From Lysobacterales bacterium (GTDB lineage: Bacteria; Pseudomonadota; Gammaproteobacteria; Xanthomonadales; Rhodanobacteraceae): 64,000 nt of DNA. The position numbers and the translations under genes are program-made. Location: assembly GCA_021324945.1 (NCBI GenBank), contig JAJPID010000047.1, positions 91,819 through 155,818 of the forward strand. Reading direction: 5' to 3'. Every line of letters starts with the position of its first letter. The first letter of the stretch is position 1. Below are positions 29,302 to 39,827 of the stretch, one piece after another. The notes beneath the pieces are model-generated. The model saw only the letters and a list, made by a program, of their open reading frames with translations. It made no database searches and was not told the origin of the DNA.

Positions 29302-30368
29302 GCGTGCTCGATCTCGCGCGGCCGGAAATCCGCACGCTGCAGCCTTATTCCTCGGCCCGCATGGAGGCTGGCGGCGGCGCAGTGATGCTCAACGCCAACG
29401 AGTCCGCGTGGCCGCCGTTCGGTGCGGACGATTCCGCTCTCAACCGCTATCCCGAACCGCAGCCCGCGGCGCTCATTGGGCGATTGGCGCAACTTTACGG
29501 CGTACGACGTGAGCAGGTACTGGCCGGCCGCGGCAGCGACGAGGCCATCGATCTGCTGATGCGCGCCTTCTGCCGCGCCGGACGCGACGCCATCCTGATT
29601 TCGCCGCCGACGTTCGGCATGTACGCGGTGTGCGCGCGGATTCAAGGCGCGGACGTAATCGAAGTACCACTGCGCGAAGACTTCACATTGGATGTGCAGG
29701 CAATGCTGGCGGCGGCCACGCCGGCGGTGAAGCTGGTGTTAGTCTGCACGCCGAACAATCCCACGGGCCAGGCCACAACACACGCGGATATCGAACGTTT
29801 GACGCGCGCGGTGGCCGACCGCGCAATCGTGGTGGTGGACGAGGCCTATGTCGAATTCGCCGATCCGGAATGCGGCGGCAGCGTCGCCCCGCTGATCGCG
29901 CGTTACGGCAATCTCGCCGTGCTGCGCACCCTGTCGAAAGCTTACGCACTGGCGGGAGTGCGCATTGGTGTCTTGCTGGCGGCTCCGGAAATCATCGGGC
30001 TGCTGCGCAGGATCATGTCGCCTTATCCGTTGCCGGCACCGTGCATCGAAGGTGCCTTGCGCGTGTTGTCGCCGCAAGGCTTGGCGATTGCGGCGCGGCG
30101 CATTGCAATCATCCGCAGCGAGCGCGAACGGGTACGCAACGCCTTATCTCAACTCCCGGGCGTGCTCGCAGTTCTGCCCTCGCAAGCGAATTTCCTAACG
30201 TTGCGTTGTGACGATGTGGATGAAGTTCAACGGTGTCTTCTCGCACACAGCATCATCGTGCGGGATGTACGCGGCCATCCGCGACTAGGCGATGCATTGC
30301 GCATCACTCTCGGAACGCCACAACAGAATGATTGTGTTTTGGCAGCGCTGGCGGGTGTTCCGGTATGA
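29298..30368 (+). CDS. hisC: Histidinol-phosphate aminotransferase
   Basis: [71 protein letters not shown]. Confidence 0.95.
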
Positions 30369-31432
30369 AGCGCAAGCTGCTGTTCGTTGATCGCGATGGA
30401 TGCCTGCTGGCCGAACCGGCCGATAAGCAGATCGACAGCTTCGACAAGTTCGATCTGATGCCCGGCGTGATTGGCGCATTGCAACGCTGCGTGGGTGCGG
30501 GTTATGAGCTGGTGATGGTCAGCAATCAGGATGGCTTGGGCACACCGGTTTTTCCGCAGGCGCAGTTCGACGGGCCGCAAGCATTGCTGCTGCGCATCCT
30601 TGCCTCGCAAGGCATCGTTTTCCGCGAAGTGCTGATCGATTGCAGCTTCGAGCACGAAGGCCGAGACACGCGCAAACCCGCTTGCGGCCTGGTGCGTCAT
30701 TATCTTGCCGACGACGGCTGGAGCCGCGCCGATTCAGCGATGGTCGGCGACCGCGAAACCGACATGCAGTTTGCGGCCAATCTGGGCGTGCGCGGATTTC
30801 AACTCGGCAAGGATGTCTCCGATTGGTCGGAATTCGCGCACCGCCTGCTCGATGCGCCGCGCACCGCGACGTTCATTCGCGCAACACGCGAGACGCATAT
30901 CGAAATCCGCGTGGATCTGGACCGTGCCGCCGAGCCTTGCGTGCGCAGCGGCATCGGATTCTTCGATCACATGCTGGAGCAACTCGGCAAGCACGGCGGC
31001 TTTGCGTTGGATCTGGAATGCTCCGGAGACTTGCGGGTGGACGAGCATCACACGGTCGAAGATTGCGCGCTGGCGCTGGGCGGAGCCTTGCGCAAGGCGT
31101 TAGGAGACAAGCGCGGCATTGCGCGTTATGGGTTCACCCTGCCCATGGATGAATCTCTGGCCGAGGCGGCAATCGATTTGTCGGGGCGCGCGTATTTCGT
31201 TTTCGAAGGCGAATTTCCGCGCGATCGCGTGGGCGATCTGCCCACCGAACTGGTGCCGCATTTCTTCCGCTCGTTGTGCGAAGCGCTGGGCGCGACGCTG
31301 TACCTGCGCGTGCGCGGAGAGAATGCGCATCACGTCGTGGAAGCCTGCTTCAAATGCGTGGCGCGCGCGCTGCGGCAGGCGCTCGCGCGCGAAGGTCGCG
31401 GATTGCCGAGCACCAAGGGCACACTGTCATGA
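30365..31432 (+). CDS. hisB: Bifunctional histidinol-phosphatase/imidazoleglycerol-phosphate dehydratase
   Basis: [14 protein letters not shown] (HAD) plus [12 protein letters not shown]...[48 protein letters not shown]. Confidence 0.96.
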   Translation: MKRKLLFVDRDGCLLAEPADKQIDSFDKFDLMPGVIGALQRCVGAGYELVMVSNQDGLGTPVFPQAQFDGPQALLLRILASQGIVFREVLIDCSFEHEGRDTRKPACGLVRHYLADDGWSRADSAMVGDRETDMQFAANLGVRGFQLGKDVSDWSEFAHRLLDAPRTATFIRATRETHIEIRVDLDRAAEPCVRSGIGFFDHMLEQLGKHGGFALDLECSGDLRVDEHHTVEDCALALGGALRKALGDKRGIARYGFTLPMDESLAEAAIDLSGRAYFVFEGEFPRDRVGDLPTELVPHFFRSLCEALGATLYLRVRGENAHHVVEACFKCVARALRQALAREGRGLPSTKGTLS

Positions 31433-32019
31433 CGCTCGCGATCGTGGATGCTGGCGGCGCCAACATCGGTTCGCTGCGCGGCGCGTTGTCGCGGCTCGGC
31501 GTGGAAGCGTCGCTCACGGCCGATCCCGCGACGATTCGCGCCGCCGACAAGCTGATCCTGCCGGGCGTCGGCGCGGCGGGCGCCGCGATGACGCGGTTGC
31601 GCGAAATGAATCTGATCAATGTGCTGCGGGCCGCAACGCAACCGTTGCTCGGCATTTGTCTGGGAATGCAGCTGCTGTGTGAGCATTCGCAGGAAGACGA
31701 TACCGAATGTCTGGGGCTGGTTCCCGCGCCGGTGAAACGTCTCGCGCGGAAGCCGGGATTGCGCGTGCCTCACATGGGCTGGAACCGAGTGACTGCGACC
31801 GCGGCGCATCCGCTGGTGGCGGATTTGGGCCCGGATGAATACGTGTATTTCGTGCATGGCTACGCGGTGCCCGTGCACGGCTGCACCTTGGCGGTCGCCG
31901 AACATGGCGGGCCGTTTTCGGCCGTGATCGGCACAGACCGGCACTTTGGCATGCAATTCCACCCGGAACGCTCCGGCGCGGCCGGTGCGAACTGGCTGAA
32001 ACGGTTTCTCGAACTATGA
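31429..32019 (+). CDS. hisH: Imidazole glycerol phosphate synthase glutamine amidotransferase subunit
   Basis: [44 protein letters not shown]. Confidence 0.95.
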   Translation: MTLAIVDAGGANIGSLRGALSRLGVEASLTADPATIRAADKLILPGVGAAGAAMTRLREMNLINVLRAATQPLLGICLGMQLLCEHSQEDDTECLGLVPAPVKRLARKPGLRVPHMGWNRVTATAAHPLVADLGPDEYVYFVHGYAVPVHGCTLAVAEHGGPFSAVIGTDRHFGMQFHPERSGAAGANWLKRFLEL

Positions 32020-32762
32020 GCTTCGAAATCATTCCCGCGATCGATTTGCGCGGTGGCCGTGTCGTGCGGCTGATGCAGGGCGATTACGAACGACGCATCG
32101 ACTATGCGATCGGCGGCCTGGAACTGGCCGAGCGCTACGCGCAGGCCGGCGCGCGCTGGCTGCACGTCGTCGATCTGGATGGCGCACGCGAAGGCCGCTT
32201 CGGGAATCTCGCAACCATCGAAGTGCTTGCGCGCACGCGTTTGCGCGTGCAGGCCGGCGGCGGTGTGCGAGAGGAAGCCGATGTGCGCCGTTTGTTTGAT
32301 GCGGGCGTCGCGCGCGTGGTGATCGGCAGTGTCGCAGTGCGTGATCCCTATCGCACGGCCGAATGGTTGAACAAGTTCGGAGCAGATCGGATCGTGATCG
32401 CGTTGGATACGCGCCGCGATAGAAATCGCTGGACGTTGCCGGTCGCGGGCTGGCGTGAGTCCAGCGCGCGCGCGCTGGACGAATTCGCGCTCTGGTATGC
32501 GGTGCATGGTGCGCGCCACGTGCTGTGCACCGACATTGCGCGCGATGGCATGTTGGCCGGCTGCAATGTCGATTTGTATAGGCATCTTGCCAGGATCGCG
32601 CCGCAGCTCGAGGTGCAGGCATCGGGCGGCGTACGCTCTCTGGAAGATCTGGACGCCCTTCGCGAAGCGGGCGCGAGCGCGGCCATTCTCGGGCGCGTGC
32701 TGCTTGAAGACCGCATGATGATCGGAGACGCGGTGGCTGCGGAGGTGTCGTCGTCATGCTGA
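32016..32762 (+). CDS. hisA: Phosphoribosylformimino-5-aminoimidazole carboxamide ribotide isomerase
   Basis: [64 protein letters not shown]. Confidence 0.96.
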   Translation: MSFEIIPAIDLRGGRVVRLMQGDYERRIDYAIGGLELAERYAQAGARWLHVVDLDGAREGRFGNLATIEVLARTRLRVQAGGGVREEADVRRLFDAGVARVVIGSVAVRDPYRTAEWLNKFGADRIVIALDTRRDRNRWTLPVAGWRESSARALDEFALWYAVHGARHVLCTDIARDGMLAGCNVDLYRHLARIAPQLEVQASGGVRSLEDLDALREAGASAAILGRVLLEDRMMIGDAVAAEVSSSC

Positions 32763-33529
32763 CGCGACGCATCATCCCTTGCCTTGACGTGCGCGACGGC
32801 CGAGTCGTGAAAGGCGTGCGCTTCCGCGATCATGCGATCGTGGGAGAGATAGTCGAATTGGCGCATCGTTACCGCAACGAGTGCGCCGACGAATTGGTGT
32901 TCTATGACATTGCCGCTAGCCCGCGCGGACGGGGCGTGCAGCTGGAGTGGATCGAACGCGTCGCACGCGAGATCGACATCCCGTTCTGCGTGGCCGGCGG
33001 CATCCGTTCGGTCGCTGACGCGCACGCGGTGCTGCACGCGGGCGCCGACAAGATCTCGATCAACTCGCCCGCGCTCGAACGGCCGGAGCTGATCGATGAA
33101 CTGGCGCGCGAATTCGGTTCACAGTGCGTGGTGGTCGGCGTGGATTCGCAGCGTGATGCGGATGGTGAATGGCACGTACGACAATACACCGGCGATCCGA
33201 GCAAGACGCGTGCGCTGGCGTGGCGCACGCTGGACTGGATCAGGGAAGCCCAGCGGCGCGGCGCGGGTGAAATCGTCTTGAACTGCATGACACACGATGG
33301 CATCCGCCATGGCTACGATCTGGAACAGTTGCGCGCGGTGCGCGCGGTCTGCGATGTGCCGCTGATCGCGTCAGGCGGCGCGGGCGTGGTGAAACATTTC
33401 TTCGATGTCTTCAACGAAGCCGATGTGGACGGTGCGCTCGCGGCGAGTGTTTTCCATAACGGTGACATTGCAATTCCATCTCTGAAAAATTATTTGCTCA
33501 CGCGGGGAATCGGAGTGCGTCCGTCGTGA
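32756..33529 (+). CDS. hisF: Imidazole glycerol phosphate synthase cyclase subunit
   Basis: [77 protein letters not shown]. Confidence 0.96.
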   Translation: MLTRRIIPCLDVRDGRVVKGVRFRDHAIVGEIVELAHRYRNECADELVFYDIAASPRGRGVQLEWIERVAREIDIPFCVAGGIRSVADAHAVLHAGADKISINSPALERPELIDELAREFGSQCVVVGVDSQRDADGEWHVRQYTGDPSKTRALAWRTLDWIREAQRRGAGEIVLNCMTHDGIRHGYDLEQLRAVRAVCDVPLIASGGAGVVKHFFDVFNEADVDGALAASVFHNGDIAIPSLKNYLLTRGIGVRPS

Positions 33530-34152
33530 TCGATTTCGATGCCACGCCCCTGGACTGGAGCAAGGGCGGCGGCTTGCTGCCTGCGATCGTGCAGCACGCC
33601 TTTAGCGGCGAAGTGTTGATGCTGGGCTGGATGAATGCAAAGGCGCTGGAGATCACGCAATGCGAGGCCCGTGTCACGTTCTGGAGCCGCAGCAGGCAGT
33701 GCTTGTGGCGCAAGGGCGAAACTTCCGGGCACGTGCTGGATGTGCAATCGATCCGCGCGGATTGCGATGGGGATGCGTTGCTGATCTCCGTACTGCCGCA
33801 GGGGCCCACCTGTCATCTCGGCGCGCGCAGTTGCTTCGGCGAAGCGGAGACATCGCCGCTTTTGTTCCTGGGCGAACTTGAAGCGCTGCTCCGGCAACGG
33901 CACGATGACCGTCCCGCCGGGAGTTACACAAGCAATTTGTTCAATGCTGGCGTGCAGCGCATTGCGCAGAAGGTTGGAGAAGAGGGCGTGGAAACCGCGC
34001 TGGCGGCAGTGACGGGTGACAAAGATGCGTTGTTGAATGAAAGTGCGGACTTGCTGTTCCACCTGATGGCGTTGCTGCGCGCGCAGGGAATGTCACTCAA
34101 TGATGTGGCGCGGATGTTGCGGCAGCGCCACGCGCCGTTGGTGCAGGCCTGA
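33526..34152 (+). CDS. hisIE: Bifunctional phosphoribosyl-AMP cyclohydrolase/phosphoribosyl-ATP pyrophosphatase
   Basis: [46 protein letters not shown] plus [35 protein letters not shown]. Confidence 0.95.
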   Translation: MIDFDATPLDWSKGGGLLPAIVQHAFSGEVLMLGWMNAKALEITQCEARVTFWSRSRQCLWRKGETSGHVLDVQSIRADCDGDALLISVLPQGPTCHLGARSCFGEAETSPLLFLGELEALLRQRHDDRPAGSYTSNLFNAGVQRIAQKVGEEGVETALAAVTGDKDALLNESADLLFHLMALLRAQGMSLNDVARMLRQRHAPLVQA

Positions 34153-35137
34153 ACGGCACCGAGACGCCCGGAGGATTCTGCTTTTCCCACAATGCCAGTT
34201 GCTTGGCGATCCCGCTGCCTTCGTCGATCTGCGGTTCGGAGGGTGTGTAGCCGTCGCGCTTCTCCCAGCGCGCAACTTCCATTCGTGCACTCTTGAATGC
34301 CTGCGCGAAATTGCCGTCGCGATTCAGCGCATCGACCAGAAACGCATGCCCGAACCATGTCAGTTCCGATTGCTCGCCGCACCCGAATGAGGAGCGGTCG
34401 CTGCGTGCGGCGGTGATCACCATCGTGCCGTCGCCGCGCAGCGGCGGGATGAAACCGCCCGAATAACACGCGTTGACGATCACCACCTTGTACTTGAACG
34501 GATGCTCATCGAGGATTCCGGGCAAGTCGTTCGCGCTGATCTGATCCAGCGGCAGTGGATCCATGTCCACCAGCAGCGTGTGATCTTCGCTGCCGTGCGT
34601 GGTGAGATACAGCAGCAGGATGTCCTGCGACGAATCCATCTTATCGGCCACCGCGTCCAGCGCCGATTCCAGGTTGCTCCAGTCGGCCAGCGGCCGCGTG
34701 GTCAGCGCGGCCGGGTTGTTTTCCAGCACGATGACGTGGCCGGCCGCGCCGAAACGTTTCGAGAAAAGTTGCTCGAAGAATTCGGACTCGTTGCGGAACA
34801 CGTTTTCGCTGCCGTCGCCGGCGAACGCAATCGCATACAGGTTCACCTTGCCCGGCGTGCGGGGTTTCAGTTGTGCGATGGATTTGTCGAGCAGGTCCGC
34901 TTGCGAGTAGATCACCTGCTCGGGCGTGGGGGCGTTGTTGGGCCAGCCTTGGTCAGGCAGCAGGGCGGTGTCGCCACCCATGGGCGGTTCGCGATTCGGA
35001 ACAGGATTCGTTGACGGCGCATCGCCGCGAGCGACCGGTGCCGGTGAAGGACGGCTTGCATGCCGGTTCGCATGGAAAACCGTCGCCGCGGTGACGCCGA
35101 GCACGAAAGCAAGCAGAGCGATCAAGAAGGTGCGCAT
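34097..35137 (-). CDS. Membrane-anchored C13 (legumain/GPI8-like) family cysteine peptidase
   Basis: N-terminal TM/signal anchor; IAFAGDGSENVFRNESE, ILLLYLTTHGSEDHTLL (His), KYKVVIVNACYSGGFIPPL (Cys), MVITAARSDRSSFGCGEQSELTWFGHAFL. Confidence 0.85.
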   Translation of the reverse strand: MRTFLIALLAFVLGVTAATVFHANRHASRPSPAPVARGDAPSTNPVPNREPPMGGDTALLPDQGWPNNAPTPEQVIYSQADLLDKSIAQLKPRTPGKVNLYAIAFAGDGSENVFRNESEFFEQLFSKRFGAAGHVIVLENNPAALTTRPLADWSNLESALDAVADKMDSSQDILLLYLTTHGSEDHTLLVDMDPLPLDQISANDLPGILDEHPFKYKVVIVNACYSGGFIPPLRGDGTMVITAARSDRSSFGCGEQSELTWFGHAFLVDALNRDGNFAQAFKSARMEVARWEKRDGYTPSEPQIDEGSGIAKQLALWEKQNPPGVSVPFRPAPTARGAAATSAPHH

Positions 35138-35827
35138 TCAAACCTCAATCGCATCGAAAGCCTCGACGCAAGGATGCTTCGCATTGCGGCGGCATTGCTC
35201 AGGCGGACGGCAGATCTGGGTGATGCGCATGCCTGCCCCGCGCGCCGCCTCCAGTTCGGCTTCGATGTCGGACAGAAACAGGATGCGATCCGCTGGCGTG
35301 CCGATCGCTTGCGCAATGCGCGAATAGGAACCGCGCTCGCGTTTGCCCCCGATTTCGGTGTCGAAAAAGCCGTCGAACAGCGGTGCGATGTCGCCCGCTG
35401 TCGAGTGACTGAAAAACAGTTTTTGCGCCTGCACGGAGCCCGAAGAATACACGTACAGCCGGAGGCCTTGCGCTTTCCACTCGCGCAACCTCGTCGCGAC
35501 CTCAGGGTAGAGGTGCGCGCGATAGGCGCCGCGCTCGTAGCCCTCCTTCCAGATCATGCCTTGCAACATCTTCAGCGGCGTAACCTTGCGATCCTCGTCG
35601 ATCCAGCGCAGCAGCGTGCCCACAATGGCACTGCGGTCGCATTCGGCCAGACCGGCTTCGCGCGCGGTTTCGCGCAGGCAGCGTTGCACCTCGGGTTCAT
35701 CGGCATGCGTTTCGACGAACGCCGGCAGCCGTTCGCGCGAGTAGGGAAACAGGACGTCCTTGACGAAGGCGATGGAACTGGTGGTGCCTTCGATGTCCGT
35801 GAGGATCACTTCGACGCTGGCACTCAC
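35138..35827 (-). CDS. mtnC: Acireductone synthase (enolase-phosphatase E1)
   Basis: VILTDIEGTTSSIAFVKDVLFPYSRERLPAFV, LYVYSSGSVQAQKLFFSHSTAGD, FDTEIGGKRERGSY; GTG start. Confidence 0.93.
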   Translation of the reverse strand: MSASVEVILTDIEGTTSSIAFVKDVLFPYSRERLPAFVETHADEPEVQRCLRETAREAGLAECDRSAIVGTLLRWIDEDRKVTPLKMLQGMIWKEGYERGAYRAHLYPEVATRLREWKAQGLRLYVYSSGSVQAQKLFFSHSTAGDIAPLFDGFFDTEIGGKRERGSYSRIAQAIGTPADRILFLSDIEAELEAARGAGMRITQICRPPEQCRRNAKHPCVEAFDAIEV

Positions 35828-36309
35828 GCCGTGGCACCCGCGCGCATGCCTTCGGCGTATTGCGAGTAGGCGGTCTCGATGGCGCGCTTTACGCCGATCG
35901 GATCGCCCAGCTTCTGCAGGAACATGGCGGTTTCGCCTCGGCCGGTGATCTCGATGGTGCCATAGCGGAATACGCGGCCCCAGAACGACTGCTTCAGATC
36001 GACCGTTTCGATTGAGGCCAATCGCAGTTCGGTGGATTGCCGGCTGACGACGCCTGTCTTGCGGATCACGCGATGATTGGTGACGCCTTGCTCGATCGAG
36101 CTCAGCGCCAGCCACTCGTATAGCCCGATCGCCAGTGCCACCACGATTACCGCCAGCACGATCCACCACGTCTGCTGCCAGGCAGCTACGCCGGCGGCGA
36201 TCGCGCCGAGCAGCAGCACGATCCACAGCCGCAGCCAGACCAGCCAGTGCAGGTGGAACATCGCCACGATCTTCTCGCCCGGTGCGAGCGACTGCTGTAT
36301 ATACGACAT
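35824..36309 (-). CDS. PH domain-containing (bPH2) membrane protein
   Basis: MSYIQQSLAPGEKIVAMFHLHWLVWLRLWIVLL, TM segments, VTNHRVIRKTGVVSRQSTELRLASIETVDLKQSFWGRVFRYGTIEITGRG; overlaps mtnC start by 4 nt. Confidence 0.88.
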   Translation of the reverse strand: MSYIQQSLAPGEKIVAMFHLHWLVWLRLWIVLLLGAIAAGVAAWQQTWWIVLAVIVVALAIGLYEWLALSSIEQGVTNHRVIRKTGVVSRQSTELRLASIETVDLKQSFWGRVFRYGTIEITGRGETAMFLQKLGDPIGVKRAIETAYSQYAEGMRAGATA

Positions 36310-36462
36310 ACCGACCCTCCTTATTGAGCCGCGCGCCAAGAACGGCGCGCCCGCGAGTCGAGTGCGTTTAGAGTTCGCGCTCGATTCGCGAAGCCTAGTC
36401 CGGGCACGTGCCGGACTTGGCGTGCTCTGGCGATGGCAGGATGCCTCATCCAGAGCTATGAA

Positions 36463-37008
36463 CTAATTCTCCAAACGAGGGAAACGCTGCGCGATTTGAT
36501 CGCCCGTGAACTGTGCGACCCAGCCTTCCGGATTAGTGAACAGCCGGATCGCCACGAAACCTGGATTCGGCCCCATGTCGAACCAGTGGCGCGTGCCGTC
36601 CGGGACACCGATCAGGTCGCCCTGCGTGCACAAGACCTCGTAAACCCGATCGTCGATGTGCAGCGTGAACAGCCCCTCGCCGGCCACGAAAAAACGCACT
36701 TCATCCTCGGCGTGGGTGTGTTCGTTGAGGAATTTCTGCCGCAGCGCGTCCTTCTGCGGGTGATCGGCGGAGAGTGAGATCACGTCCACGGCCTTATACC
36801 CGTGTTCGTGTTGCAGTCGTTCGATGTCGACGCGGTAGGCGTCGATGACCTTCTCCGGTGGATCACCGAGCGCGATCGGCGACGTGGCCTCCCATCGCTC
36901 GAAACGCACGCCGACCTTGCCCAGCTCGCGCGCAATCTGCGCGTGATCCTCCACGGTTTGCAGCGGCGTTTCGCCGCGCCGGTCATCGAAAATGCGCAAA
37001 CGGCTCAT
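36463..37008 (-). CDS. mtnD: Acireductone dioxygenase
   Basis: [55 protein letters not shown]. Confidence 0.94.
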   Translation of the reverse strand: MSRLRIFDDRRGETPLQTVEDHAQIARELGKVGVRFERWEATSPIALGDPPEKVIDAYRVDIERLQHEHGYKAVDVISLSADHPQKDALRQKFLNEHTHAEDEVRFFVAGEGLFTLHIDDRVYEVLCTQGDLIGVPDGTRHWFDMGPNPGFVAIRLFTNPEGWVAQFTGDQIAQRFPRLEN

Positions 37009-37670
37009 GCGCCGAGTCTCCGAAGATCCAGTTCGCAAGCCAACATGAATTCCAGCGCTTCCAGGTGACGCTTGGCTTCGTCCATGTCGCGGCCCCATGT
37101 GTAAACGCCGTGGCCGTCGATCAGGTATGCGTTCAACGGATTGCCTTCTTGCAACCAGGCGTCCACACGCGCCGTCAGTTCCGACATTTCCTGTGAATTG
37201 GGGAACACCGGCACTTGCATCGTCGAATTGTGGGTGGAATAACCGCTGAATGCCTTCAACAATTCGTAGCCGGCCAGCTTGATCATGCCGGTGGCTGCGA
37301 ACAGCCGCGAAGCCACCGTCTGGGTACGAGAATGCGTATGCAGCACGGCGTTCGCTGCGGGAAAACGCCAGTAGATCTGGGTATGCAAGGCGGTTTCCGC
37401 GGAAGGGCGCAACACGGTGTCCACCGCATGACCCTCCATGTCGATGACCATGATGTCGTCGGGGCTCAGCGCGCCCTTGTCTCGGCCGGAGACGGTGATC
37501 GCCGCGTGGCTGGCATCCAGCCTCATCGAGAAATTGCTGCTGGTGGCCGGTGTCCAACCTCGTGCGGCCAATTCGGCACCCACGCGTGCGATCTCCCGTG
37601 CACAGGCGGACAACCGTTCGGCGTCCACGCGGGGTGAGCGATTGCGGATCACGGTGGCGCGTTTGTTCAT
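37005..37670 (-). CDS. mtnB: Methylthioribulose-1-phosphate dehydratase
   Basis: [102 protein letters not shown]. Confidence 0.94.
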   Translation of the reverse strand: MNKRATVIRNRSPRVDAERLSACAREIARVGAELAARGWTPATSSNFSMRLDASHAAITVSGRDKGALSPDDIMVIDMEGHAVDTVLRPSAETALHTQIYWRFPAANAVLHTHSRTQTVASRLFAATGMIKLAGYELLKAFSGYSTHNSTMQVPVFPNSQEMSELTARVDAWLQEGNPLNAYLIDGHGVYTWGRDMDEAKRHLEALEFMLACELDLRRLGA

Positions 37671-37727
37671 GCGGCTGAATGTAGCACGCAAGGACATGTC
37701 GCATCGTTTCGCGCAGGCGTAGCATGT

Positions 37728-38087
37728 ATGAAATCCGTTTCGCACATGGAGCAACGCATGAACGATGAGCGCATCGAATCTTCCCGCCGCCGTTTTATGG
37801 CACTGCTGGGCGGAATCACGGGTTCCGCGGTATTGCTTGGCGCATTGCCGCGTCAGGCGCGCGCTGCGGATCTGCCGCATCTGACGGAGGCGGACCCCAC
37901 CGCGAAGGCTTTGCATTACACCGAAGACGCGAGCACGGCTCCGCCGCCTCACAAGGCGGGTCAAGCCTGCGCGAACTGCCGGTTCTTCTCGGGCGCCGCG
38001 GGACAAGCTTATGGACCGTGCCAGTTGTACCCGGGCAAGGCCGTTGCTGCGAAGGGATGGTGCGCGGGGTATTCCGCCAAGGCCTAG
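37728..38087 (+). CDS. High-potential iron-sulfur protein (HiPIP), Tat-exported
   Basis: Tat-like [66 protein letters not shown]; true start may be ATG at 37758. Confidence 0.88.
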   Translation: MKSVSHMEQRMNDERIESSRRRFMALLGGITGSAVLLGALPRQARAADLPHLTEADPTAKALHYTEDASTAPPPHKAGQACANCRFFSGAAGQAYGPCQLYPGKAVAAKGWCAGYSAKA

Positions 38088-38099
38088 CGCCGGAAACAA

Positions 38100-38252
38100 A
38101 TGAAGAAACAATCGCCCGGATACGACAGGCGAGGAGCTGACGACGCCTGCCGCACCGGGCGACTATCCGGGGTCCACTGCCAATGGGAAAGCCCGCGGAG
38201 GATGGATCATAGCGCGGGCCCGGGCGGGGAGCCAATGCGATCCTGCTGTCCA
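38100..38252 (+). ncRNA. Candidate cobalamin-riboswitch-like structured RNA (orphan)
   Basis: Ordered boxes GGAGCTGACG (38133-38142), CCACTGccaaTGGGAAAG (38174-38191), GAGCCAatgcGATCCTGCTG (38229-38248); hairpins TCGCC/GGCGA, CAGGCG/CGCCTG, TCGCCCGG/CCGGGCGA, GCCCGCG/CGCGGGC. No covariance model was run. Confidence 0.45.
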
Positions 38253-38308
38253 CAAGATCACCCAGTCTGAACCTTTTAAAACAGATACTTATTGTGTAAA
38301 CAGAAAGT

Positions 38309-39790
38309 TTATTCTCGTTTTGGTAGGGCTGATTTGGGCGCGGCCGATCCGCTCGACGCGGGCGGTCGATGGAGGTGGCTGTGGCGATAGCCGTAGCCGA
38401 AATAGATCGCGAAGCCGATCAGCGTCCAGGCCACCATCAACACCCAGTTGTACCAGGCCATCTGCGCCAGCAGCACCAAGCAACTCAACATGCCCAGTGT
38501 GCAGATCACCGGGGCGAACGGCACTCGGAACGTGCGCGGCTTGTCCGGATCCGTGCGACGCAGAATCAGCACGCCGAGGCACACGGCGAGAAACGCGATC
38601 AGCGTGCCCATCGAAACGAAATCTGAAAGCACGTCCAGCGGCAGCAACGCGGCGAGCAGGGCGATGCCCAGTCCCGTGATCACGGTGTTGATGTGTGGCG
38701 TGCGGTACTTGGCATGGATCTTCGTGAACACGCGCGGCAGCATGCCGTCGCCGGCCATGATCATGAAGATGCGCGGCTGCGCGATGATCATGCACAACAC
38801 CACCGAGGCCAGCCCGATCATGGCGCCGACTTCAACGATCCAGCGCAGCCAGTTCAGTTGCGGATGCCCGGCAATCGCCGTCACCACCGGGTCGGTGGTG
38901 CCGAGTTCGGCATAGGACACCAGCCCCACCATCACCGCCGACATGACCACGTAAAGGATCGTGCAGATCACCAGCGACCCGATCATGCCGATCGGCAGGT
39001 CGCGTTGCGGGTTCTTCGCTTCCTGCGCTACCGTCGAAGTGGTTTCGAATCCGATGTAAGCGAAGAACACCATCGCCGCGCCGCGCAATACACCGTTCCA
39101 GCCGTATTTTTCCGGCCCCTGCTGCTGAGGGATGAACGGGTGCCATAGATCTGTGTTGACGTAGTGGATGCCGGCGGCGATCACCAAGATCACCAGCACG
39201 ACCTTAAGCACGACCATCGCCACGTTGACGCCGCTGGATTCGCGAATGCCGACGTAGCACAGCCAGGTCAGTGCCAGCACGATTCCCACGGCAGGCAGGT
39301 TGAACAGCGCGCCGGTCGATTCGAGTCCACCGTTGGCGAAAGTTACCGGCGCGTTGGTCAGCGCCGCGGGCAGATGAATGCCGACGTGCGCGAGCATGCT
39401 GGTGAAATAACCCGTCCAGCTTGCGGCTACGGCCGAGGCCGACACACCATATTCCAGCACCATGTTCCAGCCGATGAACCACGCCGCCAGCTCGCCCAGC
39501 GTGGCGTAGGCATAGGAATAGGAACTTCCGGACATCGGGATCAGCGTGGCGAACTCGGCATAGCACAGCGCGGTGAACCCGCAGGCGATCGCGGCCAGTA
39601 CGAACGACAGCACCACTGCCGGCCCGGCATGCAGCGCCGCGGCCTGACCTGTCACGACGAAGATGCCGCTGCCGATCACCGCGCCGATGCCGAGCGCGGT
39701 CAGCGCGCCGGGACCGAGCGAGCGCTTCAGACCGGCGCCATGGCTTTCGTCGGGGAAATCGACCTTGCGGGCGAGCAGTTGTTCGAACAT
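38309..39790 (-). CDS. APC-family amino acid permease
   Basis: LGPGALTALGIGAVIGSGIFVVTGQAA; multi-TM; FFAYIGFETTSTVAQEAKNPQRDLPIGMIGSL. Confidence 0.92.
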   Translation of the reverse strand: MFEQLLARKVDFPDESHGAGLKRSLGPGALTALGIGAVIGSGIFVVTGQAAALHAGPAVVLSFVLAAIACGFTALCYAEFATLIPMSGSSYSYAYATLGELAAWFIGWNMVLEYGVSASAVAASWTGYFTSMLAHVGIHLPAALTNAPVTFANGGLESTGALFNLPAVGIVLALTWLCYVGIRESSGVNVAMVVLKVVLVILVIAAGIHYVNTDLWHPFIPQQQGPEKYGWNGVLRGAAMVFFAYIGFETTSTVAQEAKNPQRDLPIGMIGSLVICTILYVVMSAVMVGLVSYAELGTTDPVVTAIAGHPQLNWLRWIVEVGAMIGLASVVLCMIIAQPRIFMIMAGDGMLPRVFTKIHAKYRTPHINTVITGLGIALLAALLPLDVLSDFVSMGTLIAFLAVCLGVLILRRTDPDKPRTFRVPFAPVICTLGMLSCLVLLAQMAWYNWVLMVAWTLIGFAIYFGYGYRHSHLHRPPASSGSAAPKSALPKRE

Positions 39791-39827
39791 GTGAACTCCG
39801 GAAAGCCCGGGAGTGCCGGCCCGTGCG

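Noticed and set aside
28401-30368. 655-aa + ORF appearing to precede and include hisC
   Set aside because: First ~300 codons are an out-of-frame reading of hisD; the real hisC start is ATG 29298 overlapping the hisD stop.
36463-37725. 420-aa minus ORF extending far upstream of mtnD
   Set aside because: Upstream part is out-of-frame mtnB; true mtnD start is ATG at 37008.
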